Positions 44,670-54,088 of a stretch of DNA of 64,000 nt are shown piece after piece. The stretch is taken from contig NZ_STGF01000023.1 of NCBI RefSeq assembly GCF_005222705.1, positions 54,399 to 118,398 on the forward strand, given 5' to 3'. The notes beneath the pieces were generated by a model, which saw nothing but the letters and a program-made list of their open reading frames with translations, made no database searches and was not told where the DNA came from. The position numbers and the translations under genes are program-made. This DNA is from Paenibacillus sp. SY21-1 (lineage in GTDB: Bacteria > Bacillota > Bacilli > Paenibacillales > Paenibacillaceae). Numbering within the stretch: position 1 is the first letter of the stretch; each line of letters starts with the position of its first letter.

Positions 44670-45242
44670 TTACGTTGCGCCGTCGATTATTTTGAGCAGC
44701 TCGCGCGCAGGCGTGCGAGCTGCGGCTGGCGGAATGATGCGCGGATAGCCGATATGCAGCACCGCCGCGATTTTTTCGCCGGGTTTGACGCCGACCGAGT
44801 CGCGGAAGCCCGGGTGGTACATATACGGATTGGATTTCCAAACCATTCCGATTCCCTGCTCCCATGCAGCCAACTGAAGATTTTGAATAAGACAGCATAC
44901 TGCCGCATAATCCTCGTCCCACTGCTTTTGGCGGGGATCCTCGGGCATGACGATTAGCAAATGCAGCGGAATACGCAGGTAATTGCGTTCACGCTGCTCG
45001 CCGTATTTTTCAAGCTCATCCTTGGAAAAGGTGGCAAGCACTGCGTCGGAGAAGCTCCGCTTGCCGTCTCCAGTATACGCGATGAACCGCCAAGGCTCGC
45101 GCAGGTTATGGTTTGGCGCCCATACGGCTATATCAAGCAACTCCTCAAGCTTGTCCAAAGCGACAGGCTCCTCATGAAATAATCGAACCGTACGCCGCTC
45201 CTTGATTAACTCGCTTATACCTCTACCTTCGAAGGTTGGCAA
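44670..45242 (-). CDS. Nitroreductase-family flavoprotein
   Basis: The roughly 190-residue protein has the nitroreductase FMN motif I-K-E-R-R-T-V-R-L-F, A-P-N-H-N-L-R-E-P-W-R-F, and Q-N-L-Q-L-A-A-W-E-Q-G-I-G near the end. It is a small single-domain NAD(P)H-dependent FMN enzyme of the YdjA-like kind. The TTG at 45242 is preferred because AAAGGTG lies eight bases before it; the GTG nine bases earlier overlaps that site. It has no obvious operon partner; the 155 bases up to the siderophore permease hold no gene. Confidence 0.85.
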   Translation of the reverse strand: MPTFEGRGISELIKERRTVRLFHEEPVALDKLEELLDIAVWAPNHNLREPWRFIAYTGDGKRSFSDAVLATFSKDELEKYGEQRERNYLRIPLHLLIVMPEDPRQKQWDEDYAAVCCLIQNLQLAAWEQGIGMVWKSNPYMYHPGFRDSVGVKPGEKIAAVLHIGYPRIIPPAAARTPARELLKIIDGAT

Positions 45243-45405
45243 GATTGTCACACCTTTCTTTATCGCTTGATTGGGCTTGCTGCGGGAGGTCGTGCTCTCC
45301 CTAGTGCTGCAGCTGTTGGTTCAGTTGACATCGTATTGCGTTGAGGCTGCTTTGGCCGCTTCGAGACGGTGCTTGCTGCTAAAGCAGTTAGGCGGCTGCG
45401 CTTGA

Positions 45406-46416
45406 TCAGGATTGCGATTTATTGCGATTCCGGTACAGCAAATAGACGAGGTACGGAGCGCCGACAGCAGCGGTAATAATGCCGCAAGGTATTTCAATCG
45501 GCGGGAACAGCACGCGGCCGATCAGATCGGCGAGCAAGACAAGCAATCCGCCGACGAGCATGGATGCGGTCAGCAGCATTCGGCTGGAGCCTCCGACAAG
45601 CTGCCTGGCAATATGCGGGGCCATCAGGCCGACGAAGCCGATCGTGCCCGCCATGGCAACGGCAGAGGCAGCCAGACTGACGCTGATTAGCAGCAGGAAA
45701 AAGCGGATGCGCTCCACGCGCGCGCCAAGTCCGATCGCGAGCGCATCGCCTAGCTGCAGGACATCCAGCTTGCGCCCAAGCAACAGCGCGGCCGGGAACA
45801 GCAGGACAAGCCACGGCAGGAGCGGCCAGAAATGCTCCCAGCCGCGTCCATAGGCGCTGCCGGTCATCCATAGCAGCGCTTGCTTGACGTTGTTGATTTG
45901 CCGCGTCGTCAGCAAAAAGGTCATATAGGCATTGCCGGCCGCGGAGATGCCGACGCCGACGAGCAGCAGCCGCATCGGCGACAGGCCGCGCCGCCAGGCG
46001 AGCACATAGGCGAGCCCCGCCGCAAGCATGGCGCCGGCAAAAGCGACGAACGGGAGCAAGGCGATCGGCAGGACAGGCCATGCGATGATGAACGTAACAG
46101 CCATAAGACCAGCCCCCGCATTAATGCCGATTATGCCCGGCGAGGTGAGCGGGTTGCGGGTAATGCCCTGAAGGATCGCGCCGGACAGCGCCAGTCCTCC
46201 GCCTGCTAAAAAGGCGACCAAGGCTCGCGGAAAGCGAAGCTTGTTCACGACAAAGTCATATTCGGAGCCGCCAATTCCGATTATCGTTCTCCATACGTCG
46301 GGGAGAGGGACGGCGAATTCACCCGTGGATACGGTAACGGCGAACACGGCAGCTATGGCGGCAAGCAGGCTCGCAACGACGACAATGAATTTTTTGGAAG
46401 CGGAAATGGATTGCAT
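45406..46416 (-). CDS. Siderophore ABC importer permease 2 (FecCD family)
   Basis: The 336-residue protein has about nine or ten membrane helices and the FecCD signatures G-I-N-A-G-A-G-L, G-D-A-L-A-I-G-L-G-A-R-V and G-T-I-G-F-V-G-L-M-A-P-H-I-A-R. Together with the upstream permease it forms the heterodimeric channel for a ferric siderophore. AAGGAGG before the ATG lies inside the upstream gene's end, and only three bases separate the two. No ATPase gene follows, so the importer must use one encoded elsewhere, as in several Bacillus siderophore systems. Confidence 0.92.
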   Translation of the reverse strand: MQSISASKKFIVVVASLLAAIAAVFAVTVSTGEFAVPLPDVWRTIIGIGGSEYDFVVNKLRFPRALVAFLAGGGLALSGAILQGITRNPLTSPGIIGINAGAGLMAVTFIIAWPVLPIALLPFVAFAGAMLAAGLAYVLAWRRGLSPMRLLLVGVGISAAGNAYMTFLLTTRQINNVKQALLWMTGSAYGRGWEHFWPLLPWLVLLFPAALLLGRKLDVLQLGDALAIGLGARVERIRFFLLLISVSLAASAVAMAGTIGFVGLMAPHIARQLVGGSSRMLLTASMLVGGLLVLLADLIGRVLFPPIEIPCGIITAAVGAPYLVYLLYRNRNKSQS

Positions 46417-46419
46417 AGG

Positions 46420-47403
46420 TCAGTTCTGCCTCCTTTGCGCCAGATAGATCAGAAACGGTGCGCCGATCATGGCGGTCACGACTCCAGCCGCCATTTCCTG
46501 CGGGGGATAAATAAACCGTGCGGCAATATCGGCGAGCAGCAGCAAAGCCGCTCCTGTAAGAGCCGAGTAAGGAATAATCCAGCGATAGTCGATCCCGATC
46601 AGGAAACGGCATATATGCGGAACGACGAGTCCAATAAAGCCGATCGGCCCGGCAATGGCGACCGATGCGCCGGAAAGGCACATGATGATGAGCAACGCTC
46701 CGGTTTTGATCCAGCCGATTTTAAGACCGAGTCCTTGCGCAACCTCCTCGCCAAGGCTTAGCAGGTTGATGGAGCGGCTGAGCAATAGCGCGCCTAGCAG
46801 ACCGGCAGCCATAAAGGGCCATACGTAAGACAACGTCTCCATGCTGCCGCCGGTAAGCGATCCGGCAAGCCAGAAGCGCATTTCATCCAGCGATTGCTCG
46901 CTAAAAATCAATACGCCCTGCACCATGGAGGAGAGCAGCAAATTAATGGTTGCTCCAGCCAATATAAGCTTTACGGATGTCAGGCCGCCGCGCCCGATAG
47001 AGCCGAGCGAATAGACGACCAGGCTGGCCGCGCCGGCCCCGACTAACGCTGTAATGAGCTGGGTTGTCGTCGTAACGTATCCGAACAGGAACATGGAAAC
47101 GACAAGCAGCAAGGCTGCCCCGTTGTTGCTGGCCAATATTTCGGGCCCCGCAAGCCGGTTGCGGCTAATCGCCTGCATAACACTCCCGGCTACAGACAGC
47201 GAAGCGCCGACCAGAATGGCGATAATCGCCCGCGGCAGCCGGACTGTGCAAATAATCAAATGCTCCCTGGAGCCGTCAAAGGCTGTAAAGGCATCGGCAA
47301 CCGTCTGTATCGGAATCGTTGTTTTGCCAAGCGAGATGCTGGCTGCGAAACAGAGTATAAGAAATAAACTCGTCAAAAGGATGCCTGTCAGCCTGATTTT
47401 CAA
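46420..47403 (-). CDS. Siderophore ABC importer permease 1 (FecCD family)
   Basis: The 327-residue protein starts at TTG with AGGAGG seven bases upstream. FecCD motifs include R-L-P-R-A-I-I-A-I-L-V-G-A-S-L, G-E-E-V-A-Q-G-L-G-L and G-P-I-G-F-I-G-L-V-V-P-H-I-C-R. About nine membrane helices. It sits between the binding protein and the second permease in a three-gene operon led by a Fur box. Confidence 0.92.
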   Translation of the reverse strand: MKIRLTGILLTSLFLILCFAASISLGKTTIPIQTVADAFTAFDGSREHLIICTVRLPRAIIAILVGASLSVAGSVMQAISRNRLAGPEILASNNGAALLLVVSMFLFGYVTTTTQLITALVGAGAASLVVYSLGSIGRGGLTSVKLILAGATINLLLSSMVQGVLIFSEQSLDEMRFWLAGSLTGGSMETLSYVWPFMAAGLLGALLLSRSINLLSLGEEVAQGLGLKIGWIKTGALLIIMCLSGASVAIAGPIGFIGLVVPHICRFLIGIDYRWIIPYSALTGAALLLLADIAARFIYPPQEMAAGVVTAMIGAPFLIYLAQRRQN

Positions 47404-47442
47404 TGCGGAACCTCCTGTGAGCGAAGCACATGGAATAAAGCT

Positions 47443-48435
47443 TTACTGGTCCAAAAACGATATCAGATCGTCAAGCATAAGATTAACGGCGTGAATGCCG
47501 TGGCCGCTCAGCCATACGATCCAGTTGGCCTGATGCACCTGATCATTCTGTACCGCCTTTAACGTATTCCATAGCGGATTTGCCTTTATTTTCTCGTCAA
47601 AATATTGCTTTTCGCTTTCGCGTCCGAACAAAATAATCATATCGCCATCCAATTGGTCGATTTGCTCATCCGTCACGTTAAAATTGAAATCATCATCCCG
47701 CTGCTGCCACTCGGGGCGCTTGACTCCGAAATAAGCGGCTACACTGCCTGTATACGAAGGAGAAAGGTAGACGGATACGCGGTCCTTGCGGGGTCTAAGA
47801 AGTGAAATCGTTGTCGTCTCAAGCTTATTGCCGAACTCTGTTTTAAAATCGGCGATTCGGGCATCAACGTCCGCAATCAGCTTCGCTCCTTCATCCACCT
47901 TGCCGGTTACGAGCGCATGGAACTCAAGATTAGATTTCCACTGGGCGCCGCCGACCTCGGTGAACACGGTTGGCGCAATCTGATTAAGCTGGTCGTAGAT
48001 CGCTTCCTGCGTATCCTTGATTCCGATAATCAAATCAGGCTGAAGCGAAGCGATGGTTTCAAGGCTGGGCTGCTCTACTGTGCCTATGTTGGCGATGCCG
48101 TCCGTATCCTTCAGGTAGGATGCAAAGCCGTCCTCTATGGAAATAATGGAAGGAGCGCCTACCGGCTTGACGCCGAGCGCCAGCAGATTGTCGAGCGCCC
48201 CGTTATCGAGAACGACGACCTTAGACGGATGCAGCGGAATTTCAGTTTCACCGGCCGCATGCTTGACCGTTTGTGTACCGCCATCTTGTTCGGCTGCCGG
48301 TTCGCTTGCCGCAGGCTGGGCTGGCGCTTCTGTCGCCGTCCCACTTCCGTTGCTTGCTCCGCAGCCCGTTAATATGGTTAACAGAACCATCATTGCAGCC
48401 ATCATGACTGAGCCGGATATTTTCCACGTTTTCAT
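47443..48435 (-). CDS. Siderophore-binding lipoprotein of the iron importer
   Basis: The 330-residue protein has a lipoprotein signal peptide ending L-T-G-C (cysteine near 25), a Ser/Ala/Glu-rich linker, and a class III periplasmic-binding fold with V-V-V-L-D-N-G-A-L-D-N-L-L-A-L-G-V and L-Q-P-D-L-I-I-G. It binds a ferric siderophore at the outer face of the membrane. A 15-bp Fur box lies 50 bases upstream of its start, so the operon should be induced under iron starvation. GGGGG precedes the ATG. Confidence 0.93.
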   Translation of the reverse strand: MKTWKISGSVMMAAMMVLLTILTGCGASNGSGTATEAPAQPAASEPAAEQDGGTQTVKHAAGETEIPLHPSKVVVLDNGALDNLLALGVKPVGAPSIISIEDGFASYLKDTDGIANIGTVEQPSLETIASLQPDLIIGIKDTQEAIYDQLNQIAPTVFTEVGGAQWKSNLEFHALVTGKVDEGAKLIADVDARIADFKTEFGNKLETTTISLLRPRKDRVSVYLSPSYTGSVAAYFGVKRPEWQQRDDDFNFNVTDEQIDQLDGDMIILFGRESEKQYFDEKIKANPLWNTLKAVQNDQVHQANWIVWLSGHGIHAVNLMLDDLISFLDQ

Positions 48436-48485
48436 CTTTTGTTACCCCCATGCATTTGATTTAACGGTTTTTGCAACCGATATTA

Positions 48486-48500
48486 TGAGAATTATTCTCA
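48486..48500. promoter_or_regulatory. Fur box of the siderophore importer operon
   Basis: TGAGAATTATTCTCA is a perfect 7-1-7 palindrome and differs from the Bacillus consensus TGATAATNATTATCA by one base in each arm. Confidence 0.88.
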
Positions 48501-48613
48501 GTTAAAATCATAATTCGTACACCGATTTTTGTGAATAAAGGATTTTGTCCAATTGCATGCACGATTCTGCCTTATGGGAGCAAAGGGGAGCTCGGGCGTT
48601 TTTTGTTTGACGG

Positions 48614-48628
48614 TGAGAATGATTTTCA
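48614..48628. promoter_or_regulatory. Second Fur box, before the AraC regulator
   Basis: TGAGAATGATTTTCA fits the 7-1-7 pattern with one mismatch between the arms. It lies 69 bases before the AraC-type start on the other side of the divergent region. Confidence 0.78.
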
Positions 48629-48696
48629 AATAAAATATAGCTATCCCACAAAGGCGTCGATGCTGTTGACGCTCCGGAAGAAAGCAGGCGCTGTGC

Positions 48697-50259
48697 GTGA
48701 ATCGTACCGTATTATTTATATCCTCCATTCGTTACCGTCGCAGGGCTGCCGGCACTTGGGCGGAGCTTCGCCGTATTCCCGCCTACATGCTGGTCTTGCT
48801 GGTCAGAGGCAGCGGCAAACTGGTTGTCGACGGCCAAGCCAGTGACATTCAGTCGCTTCAAGCGATGCTGCTAATCCCGGGAATGCGGGTGAGCTTCCGG
48901 GCGAAGGAGGAGACGGAATACGTGATAATGCCGCTGGATGCGGTGAGCCTGGGCAAACGAGACAGCAGATGGACGGAAGCGGGCGAACCTGAGCTGCCGT
49001 CAGCACTCTTGCAAATGAACGGCACACTATACCAAGAGAGGGCAATACTCGAACGTTTGGAGCTTCTCCGTCAGAGCGCCAAAAAGGGCAAAGATGACGC
49101 TGCCCTGCAATTGGCTTTTCAGGAGCTGCTGGCAGCGCTCGTTCGAGAGGCCGAACGCAATCGTCCGCGCTCGAATCCGCAGGACAGCTTCGAGCAGAGC
49201 GTTCGATATTTGGAGGGGAGGTTGCAGCATCCGATTTCCATTGCCGAGCTTGCGGGCGTGGCCGGCTTGACTCCTACCTCGTATTCTCGCAAATTTAAGC
49301 AGCGGATGGGCATGTCTCCGGTAGACTACATGAATAAGCTTCGAATCGAAACGGCCAAGCAGCAGCTTTCAGAGCAAGGAAGCACAGTGAAAGGGGTCGC
49401 TGCCCAAGTTGGTTTTAATAGCGAGTTTTATTTTAGCAGGACGTTTAAGGAAGCCACCGGGCTTTCACCGAACCTGTACATTCGGCGGAATAAGCTGTCT
49501 ATTGCGACGATGGCGTGCAATCACTACGACGAGAGTCTTCGTTCGCTTGGAGTGGAGCCTGTCATCAGACTCAATGGCTACAGGTATCCGGGGATGGGCG
49601 AGCGGGAACATGCTGTTCGTTTAGAGCAGCATTTGGAGGCGCTGGCTGTCGCCAAGCCGGATTTGATCGTGACTGACCGTTATCACGAAGAGCTGCATGC
49701 TCGGCTGAAGCGGATAGCGACTGTCATTGCGCTGCCCTACGAAGAGGACTGGAGGGTTACTTATAGGCGCATCGCCGAGGTCAGCGGGCAGGAGAAGCAG
49801 GTCGGCAGGGTGCTTGGAGAACTGGAGGCGGCGGCATCCAAAGCGCGCATCCGGTTGGGACGAACTGCGGGTTCCGCGACCTTGGCGCTTATGCGCATCA
49901 CGCCCAAGCTTGTCCGTGTACAGCCTGCGCCCATGCATCCGCTGAATGATCTATTGTTTGCCGAGCTAGGCTTGGCTGCGGGAGAACTGCAGCCCTTCAG
50001 CTCCAGCAAGCTGGAATTTGCGCCGGAGCAGCTTTCTTCCGTATCGATCCAATCCGATTTTCTATTTGTCGAGGAGCATTTCTGGGGCGAGAGGAACCGT
50101 GATATTCTCAGACAAGTAAGAAGCAGCGCCTTCTGGACGGAGAACGAGGCCGTTCAGCATGACCGAATCCGCTACATTCCGAATTGGTTCGCCATGAGCT
50201 GGACGCCGCCCGGAAGAAAGCAAATTATCGCCTCCCTGCTTAGCGGCGTTTGGTTCTGA
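48697..50259 (+). CDS. AraC regulator fused to a siderophore-binding-protein domain (Btr-like)
   Basis: The 520-residue protein has an N-terminal sensor-like region (1-160), an AraC DNA-binding domain (about 165-265, with S-I-A-E-L-A-G-V-A-G-L-T-P-T-S-Y-S-R-K-F and V-A-A-Q-V-G-F-N-S-E-F-Y-F-S-R), and a C-terminal class III periplasmic-binding domain (about 270-520, L-A-V-A-K-P-D-L-I-V-T-D-R). This order matches the Btr (YbbB) regulator of bacillibactin uptake, which senses the intracellular ferric siderophore. It is divergent from the importer operon, with a Fur box on its own side. The start is GTG with only a weak ribosome binding site, so it could begin a little later. Confidence 0.88.
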   Translation: MNRTVLFISSIRYRRRAAGTWAELRRIPAYMLVLLVRGSGKLVVDGQASDIQSLQAMLLIPGMRVSFRAKEETEYVIMPLDAVSLGKRDSRWTEAGEPELPSALLQMNGTLYQERAILERLELLRQSAKKGKDDAALQLAFQELLAALVREAERNRPRSNPQDSFEQSVRYLEGRLQHPISIAELAGVAGLTPTSYSRKFKQRMGMSPVDYMNKLRIETAKQQLSEQGSTVKGVAAQVGFNSEFYFSRTFKEATGLSPNLYIRRNKLSIATMACNHYDESLRSLGVEPVIRLNGYRYPGMGEREHAVRLEQHLEALAVAKPDLIVTDRYHEELHARLKRIATVIALPYEEDWRVTYRRIAEVSGQEKQVGRVLGELEAAASKARIRLGRTAGSATLALMRITPKLVRVQPAPMHPLNDLLFAELGLAAGELQPFSSSKLEFAPEQLSSVSIQSDFLFVEEHFWGERNRDILRQVRSSAFWTENEAVQHDRIRYIPNWFAMSWTPPGRKQIIASLLSGVWF

Positions 50260-50544
50260 GTCCTAAATCCCTTTATTGAAAATAATCCCTTTACTTGTAC
50301 AACGTTATAGCTTTACAAGCTTGATTTTAAAGACAGTTGATAGGGGCACTGCATCTCTCTGATATTTTTGCGGCTCTTCATGTTAACCAAAGTAGTGGCC
50401 GATCAGTATGTTACTTTCTTTCGGAATTATGAACGATATGGTAAGAGAAGATATTGCAAACACAGCAAACAAAAAGAAATGATTTCTACCGTTCGTGGCT
50501 ATAATGGAGGTTAGAACCATTATGATGCAGGGGGGACGGTTGCA

Positions 50545-51543
50545 ATGACACATTCGCACAGTATCGGTCAGCCATATGCCGTAGAAGCAGTCGGACTGGT
50601 CAAAAGCTTTGGCGATAAAAGGGTAGTTGACGGGATTTCGCTTAAGGTGCCCAAGGGGACCATCTACGGATTTCTGGGTCCCAACGGTGCGGGCAAAACG
50701 ACGACGATTCGCATGCTGTCTACGCTGCTGCCGCTCGACGGAGGCTCTGCGCAGGTGATGGGCTTTGATCTGCATGGGCAGCCCAATCAGGTTAGAGCGG
50801 CGATTAGCCTTACCGGGCAGTTCGCCTCTGTCGACGAGGATTTGTCAGGAAGGGAGAATCTGATTCTCATCGCTCGACTTGTCGGCTTCTCCAGAGCCGG
50901 AGCGAAGCAGAGGGCGGATGATTTGCTGAAGGCGTTCGGTCTGGTGGAGGCTGCAGGACGCCAGGTCAAAAAATACTCCGGCGGCATGCGCAGGCGGATT
51001 GATATTGCGGCGAGCATTGTGACGGCGCCGGATCTGCTTTTTTTGGACGAACCGACGACCGGGCTTGACCCGCGCAGCCGGAATCAGGTATGGGATATCA
51101 TCCGAGCGTTGGTAGCGAACGGAACAACCGTATTTTTGACGACGCAATACTTGGAGGAAGCGGATCAACTGGCTGACCGGATCGGCGTCATTGACCAGGG
51201 CAGGCTTATCGCTGAAGGTACAAGCAAGGAGCTCAAGGCGCAGGTCGGCGGGGGAAGGCTCTCCGTGCACCTGCACTCCATTGAGGATTTAAAGAAGGCC
51301 GGCGATATTTTGCGCGACATTACCGGAGAGGAAATCGTCATGGATGAACGTACACTGCAGCTAACGGCGGCTATTACGGAGCATGGCGAGGCTGCAGCCG
51401 CTCTTGGCAGACTGGTGTCCGAGAACTTGCGCATATCCGATTTTTCGATGGGGCAGCCGAGTCTGGACGAGGTGTTTCTGACTTTAACCGGCAAGGTTGC
51501 AAGCCAAGCCGATACGGAAAGGGAGATTGCCGGTGCTCATTAA
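50545..51543 (+). CDS. ABC exporter ATPase, DrrA-like
   Basis: The 332-residue protein has Walker A G-P-N-G-A-G-K-T-T-T, the Q-loop G-Q-F-A-S-V-D-E, the signature Y-S-G-G-M-R-R-R-I-D, Walker B L-L-F-L-D-E-P-T-T-G-L-D-P and the switch histidine replaced by Q in T-T-Q-Y-L-E-E-A. The Q and the C-terminal extension ending S-L-D-E-V-F-L-T-L are both standard for the DrrA/CcmA-like drug exporters. GGGGGGAC precedes the ATG. It overlaps the membrane component by 11 bases. Confidence 0.92.
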   Translation: MTHSHSIGQPYAVEAVGLVKSFGDKRVVDGISLKVPKGTIYGFLGPNGAGKTTTIRMLSTLLPLDGGSAQVMGFDLHGQPNQVRAAISLTGQFASVDEDLSGRENLILIARLVGFSRAGAKQRADDLLKAFGLVEAAGRQVKKYSGGMRRRIDIAASIVTAPDLLFLDEPTTGLDPRSRNQVWDIIRALVANGTTVFLTTQYLEEADQLADRIGVIDQGRLIAEGTSKELKAQVGGGRLSVHLHSIEDLKKAGDILRDITGEEIVMDERTLQLTAAITEHGEAAAALGRLVSENLRISDFSMGQPSLDEVFLTLTGKVASQADTEREIAGAH

Positions 51544-52357
51544 ACAAGAGGATCATGCCGATCTGCAAAAAGCTTTGACCCTTGCCGAGCGGCCCCAGAA
51601 GCCAAGCGCGCTTGGAGCTTCGCTGACGTTTGGCTGGAGGGCGCTGCTTAAAATCAAATATGTGCCTGAGCAGTTGTTTGACGTAACAGCGTTTCCGGTC
51701 ATCTTCCTGCTTATGTTCACCTATTTATTCGGCGGGGCCATTGCGGGCTCGACAGGCGAATATTTGGATTTTGTACTGCCTGGCATTCTGGTCATGACGG
51801 TTGCAATGATTACGATGTATACGGGGCTTGATTTGAACAAGGACATACAAAAGGGAGTATTCGACCGCTTTCGCACCCTGCCGTTCTGGCGCCCGGCTGC
51901 GCTGGTAGGCGCGTTGCTTGTCGATGCGCTGCGGTATTTGCTCGCGTCCACGATTATTATTGCGCTTGGCTTGCTGCTCGGCTTCAGGCCGGAGAATGGC
52001 TTCGGCGGGCTCGCGCTTGGCGTGCTGACATTGCTGGTGTTCGCCTTCTGTCTTTCCTGGATCTGGACCTTTCTGAGTCTGATCGTCAGAACGGAGAAGG
52101 CGCTTATGGGCATTAGCATGATGGTGTTGTTCCCGCTTACCTTTCTAAGCAGCGTTTTTGTCGATACGACGACGATGCCTCGCTGGCTGCAGCGGTTTGT
52201 GGATATCAATCCGATTACGCTTGTCGTCAACGTCGTGCGGGAGTTTATTCACGGCTCCGTAGCAAGCAGTCAACTGCTCGTCGTATTAATCATCTCGGCG
52301 GCGCTCGTTATCATTTTTGCGCCTCTTACGATGTATTTTTATAATCATAAGAAATAA
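51533..52357 (+). CDS. ABC exporter membrane protein, DrrB-like
   Basis: The 274-residue protein begins at a GTG (AGGGAGATTGCC upstream) within the end of the ATPase gene. It has six predicted membrane helices and the ABC-2 pattern: F-D-V-T-A-F-P-V-I-F-L-L-M-F-T-Y-L-F-G-G-A-I near the N-terminus, D-F-V-L-P-G-I-L-V-M-T, and F-R-T-L-P-F-W-R-P-A-A in the coupling region. With the DrrA-like ATPase it forms a drug or lipid exporter; the substrate is unknown. A terminator follows. Confidence 0.9.
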   Translation: MLIKQEDHADLQKALTLAERPQKPSALGASLTFGWRALLKIKYVPEQLFDVTAFPVIFLLMFTYLFGGAIAGSTGEYLDFVLPGILVMTVAMITMYTGLDLNKDIQKGVFDRFRTLPFWRPAALVGALLVDALRYLLASTIIIALGLLLGFRPENGFGGLALGVLTLLVFAFCLSWIWTFLSLIVRTEKALMGISMMVLFPLTFLSSVFVDTTTMPRWLQRFVDINPITLVVNVVREFIHGSVASSQLLVVLIISAALVIIFAPLTMYFYNHKK

Positions 52358-52414
52358 ACGTTCTCCGGATGCAATCTAACGTAAAAGTGTGATACAATGC
52401 ATTCATTATCTGCG

Positions 52415-52441
52415 AAAAAAAGCCCATTGGGGCTTTTTTTC
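52415..52441 (+). terminator. Terminator of the DrrAB-like exporter operon
   Basis: AAAAAAAGCCC and GGGCTTTTTTT form a compact hairpin followed by T. Confidence 0.85.
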
Positions 52442-52462
52442 AATATAAGCACGTATAAGCTT

Positions 52463-52541
52463 TACACGTATAATCGCTTTCTATCTCAACGCGTAAACGT
52501 TAGCTTTGCCGCCGGTGGACGGCTTCAGCCGTTTTCGCTTG
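52463..52541 (+). repeat. Dispersed 80-bp dyad element, copy 2
   Basis: The same element as 26438-26518, in the same direction, again immediately after a terminator. It lies 78 bases before the DEAD-box helicase ATG, so it could form part of that gene's leader. Confidence 0.7.
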
Positions 52542-52618
52542 ATATTCCAGGGCTTGTATCGTCACCCTATCTAAAGATTGATACGGCCAATCAGACAGTC
52601 AACATTAAAGGAGATCAC

Positions 52619-53761
52619 ATGAATTTTCAGGATTTAAAGCTTAACGCCTCTCTATTGAAGGCACTGGACAAACAAAATTACAAGACGCCAACGCCGATTC
52701 AGCAGCAGGCGATTCCGGTTGTGCTCGGCGGGCGCGATTTATTCGGATGCGCGCAGACGGGAACGGGCAAGACCGCGGCTTTTGCCTTGCCGATCGTACA
52801 ACGGCTTAGCGAGCAGCCTCGCAAAGCCGCAGCCGGCCGCAAGCCGATACGTTCGCTTATTCTGACGCCGACGCGCGAGCTCGCGCTGCAGATATTGGAG
52901 AACATTCAGGCGTATGCCGGTTTTACTGATCTGCGCAGTCTGGCCATCGTAGGCGGCGTTTCTCAGAAGGGCCAGGAACGCGCGCTTGAGCGGGGGACGG
53001 ATATTTTAATCGCAACGCCCGGCCGGTTGATTGATTTGATGAATCAGAAGCTCGTCGACCTTCAGCATGTGCAAATTCTGGTGCTGGATGAGGCCGACCG
53101 GATGCTGGATATGGGCTTTATACACGATGTGAAAAGGATTATCGCCAAAATGCCCGCCAAGCGTCAAACGCTATTTTTCTCCGCCACGATGCCCCCGGAA
53201 ATCGCGAAGCTCGTCAAGAGCTTGCTCGTTAATCCGGTCAAGGTGGAAGTAACGCCTGCCGCCTCTACAGCGGAGAAAATAACCCAATCTGTCTATATGG
53301 TTGAAAAAAGCGAAAAGCAGGCGCTGCTTAAGCATTTGCTTGCCGACAGCTCGATAGAATCGGTGCTTGTCTTCACCCGAACGAAGCATGGCGCGGACCG
53401 CGTGGTCAAGGACTTGACCAAATTCGGCGTGACAGCACAAGCGATTCACGGGAACAAATCCCAGAATGCGCGACAAAATGCGCTGCTGAACTTTAAGAAC
53501 GGCACGACGAGAGTGCTGGTTGCCACTGACATTGCGGCCAGGGGCATCGATATCGACGAGTTATCGCATGTCATTAATTTCAACTTGCCGAACATTCCCG
53601 AAACCTACGTTCACCGTATTGGCCGTACTGGGCGGGCAGGGCTGAGCGGAAAGGCAATTTCCTTCTGTGAAACGGAGGAAAGACCGTATTTGAAAGATAT
53701 CGAGAAGAAGATAGGCAAGAAAATTACGGTCGTTGAAGTCGAGCCATCGTTAAGTCTATAA
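52619..53761 (+). CDS. DEAD-box RNA helicase
   Basis: The 380-residue protein starts M-N-F-Q-D-L-K-L-N; AAAGGAGATCAC just upstream fixes this ATG, and a 74-codon in-frame extension through the dyad element was dropped. The helicase motifs are all present: A-Q-T-G-T-G-K-T (I), P-T-R-E-L (Ia), T-P-G-R (Ib), D-E-A-D (II), S-A-T (III), A-R-G-I-D-I (V) and H-R-I-G-R-T-G-R (VI). The short C-terminus resembles the RhlE/CshA group without an extra RNA-binding domain. It remodels RNA in cold or ribosome assembly. The long leader and hairpin may mean temperature-dependent control, which is only a suggestion. Confidence 0.93.
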   Translation: MNFQDLKLNASLLKALDKQNYKTPTPIQQQAIPVVLGGRDLFGCAQTGTGKTAAFALPIVQRLSEQPRKAAAGRKPIRSLILTPTRELALQILENIQAYAGFTDLRSLAIVGGVSQKGQERALERGTDILIATPGRLIDLMNQKLVDLQHVQILVLDEADRMLDMGFIHDVKRIIAKMPAKRQTLFFSATMPPEIAKLVKSLLVNPVKVEVTPAASTAEKITQSVYMVEKSEKQALLKHLLADSSIESVLVFTRTKHGADRVVKDLTKFGVTAQAIHGNKSQNARQNALLNFKNGTTRVLVATDIAARGIDIDELSHVINFNLPNIPETYVHRIGRTGRAGLSGKAISFCETEERPYLKDIEKKIGKKITVVEVEPSLSL

Positions 53762-53827
53762 GCTTGTAGCTACGCGAAGAGGCGGCCTATTCAGGCCTAA
53801 GAGCATAAGCCGAGCTTAGAACCAATT

Positions 53828-53862
53828 GCCCCCCGGAAGCGCTGCTGCCGAGGGGCTTTTTG
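53828..53862 (+). terminator. Terminator after the DEAD-box helicase gene
   Basis: GCCCC..GG and CC..GGGGC arms flank a loop and are followed by five T. Confidence 0.8.
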
Positions 53863-54088
53863 GTATGTAGATTAGCCAACTGGCTGCTGCCTGCGATCTA
53901 TCATTAGGGTTTATCTGCTTCCTTTGCATGTAAGCAGAGGTTGAGTTTTGCGATAAACAGGCGAGAAATTGCTGGAAAATACGTTATAATGAATCGAACG
54001 CTTGGATCGGAAAACCAGAGTGTGCTGATGGCAAAATGGAATGGATTCGACATCAGACGATTACCGATTATGAAAGGATAGAGCAACC

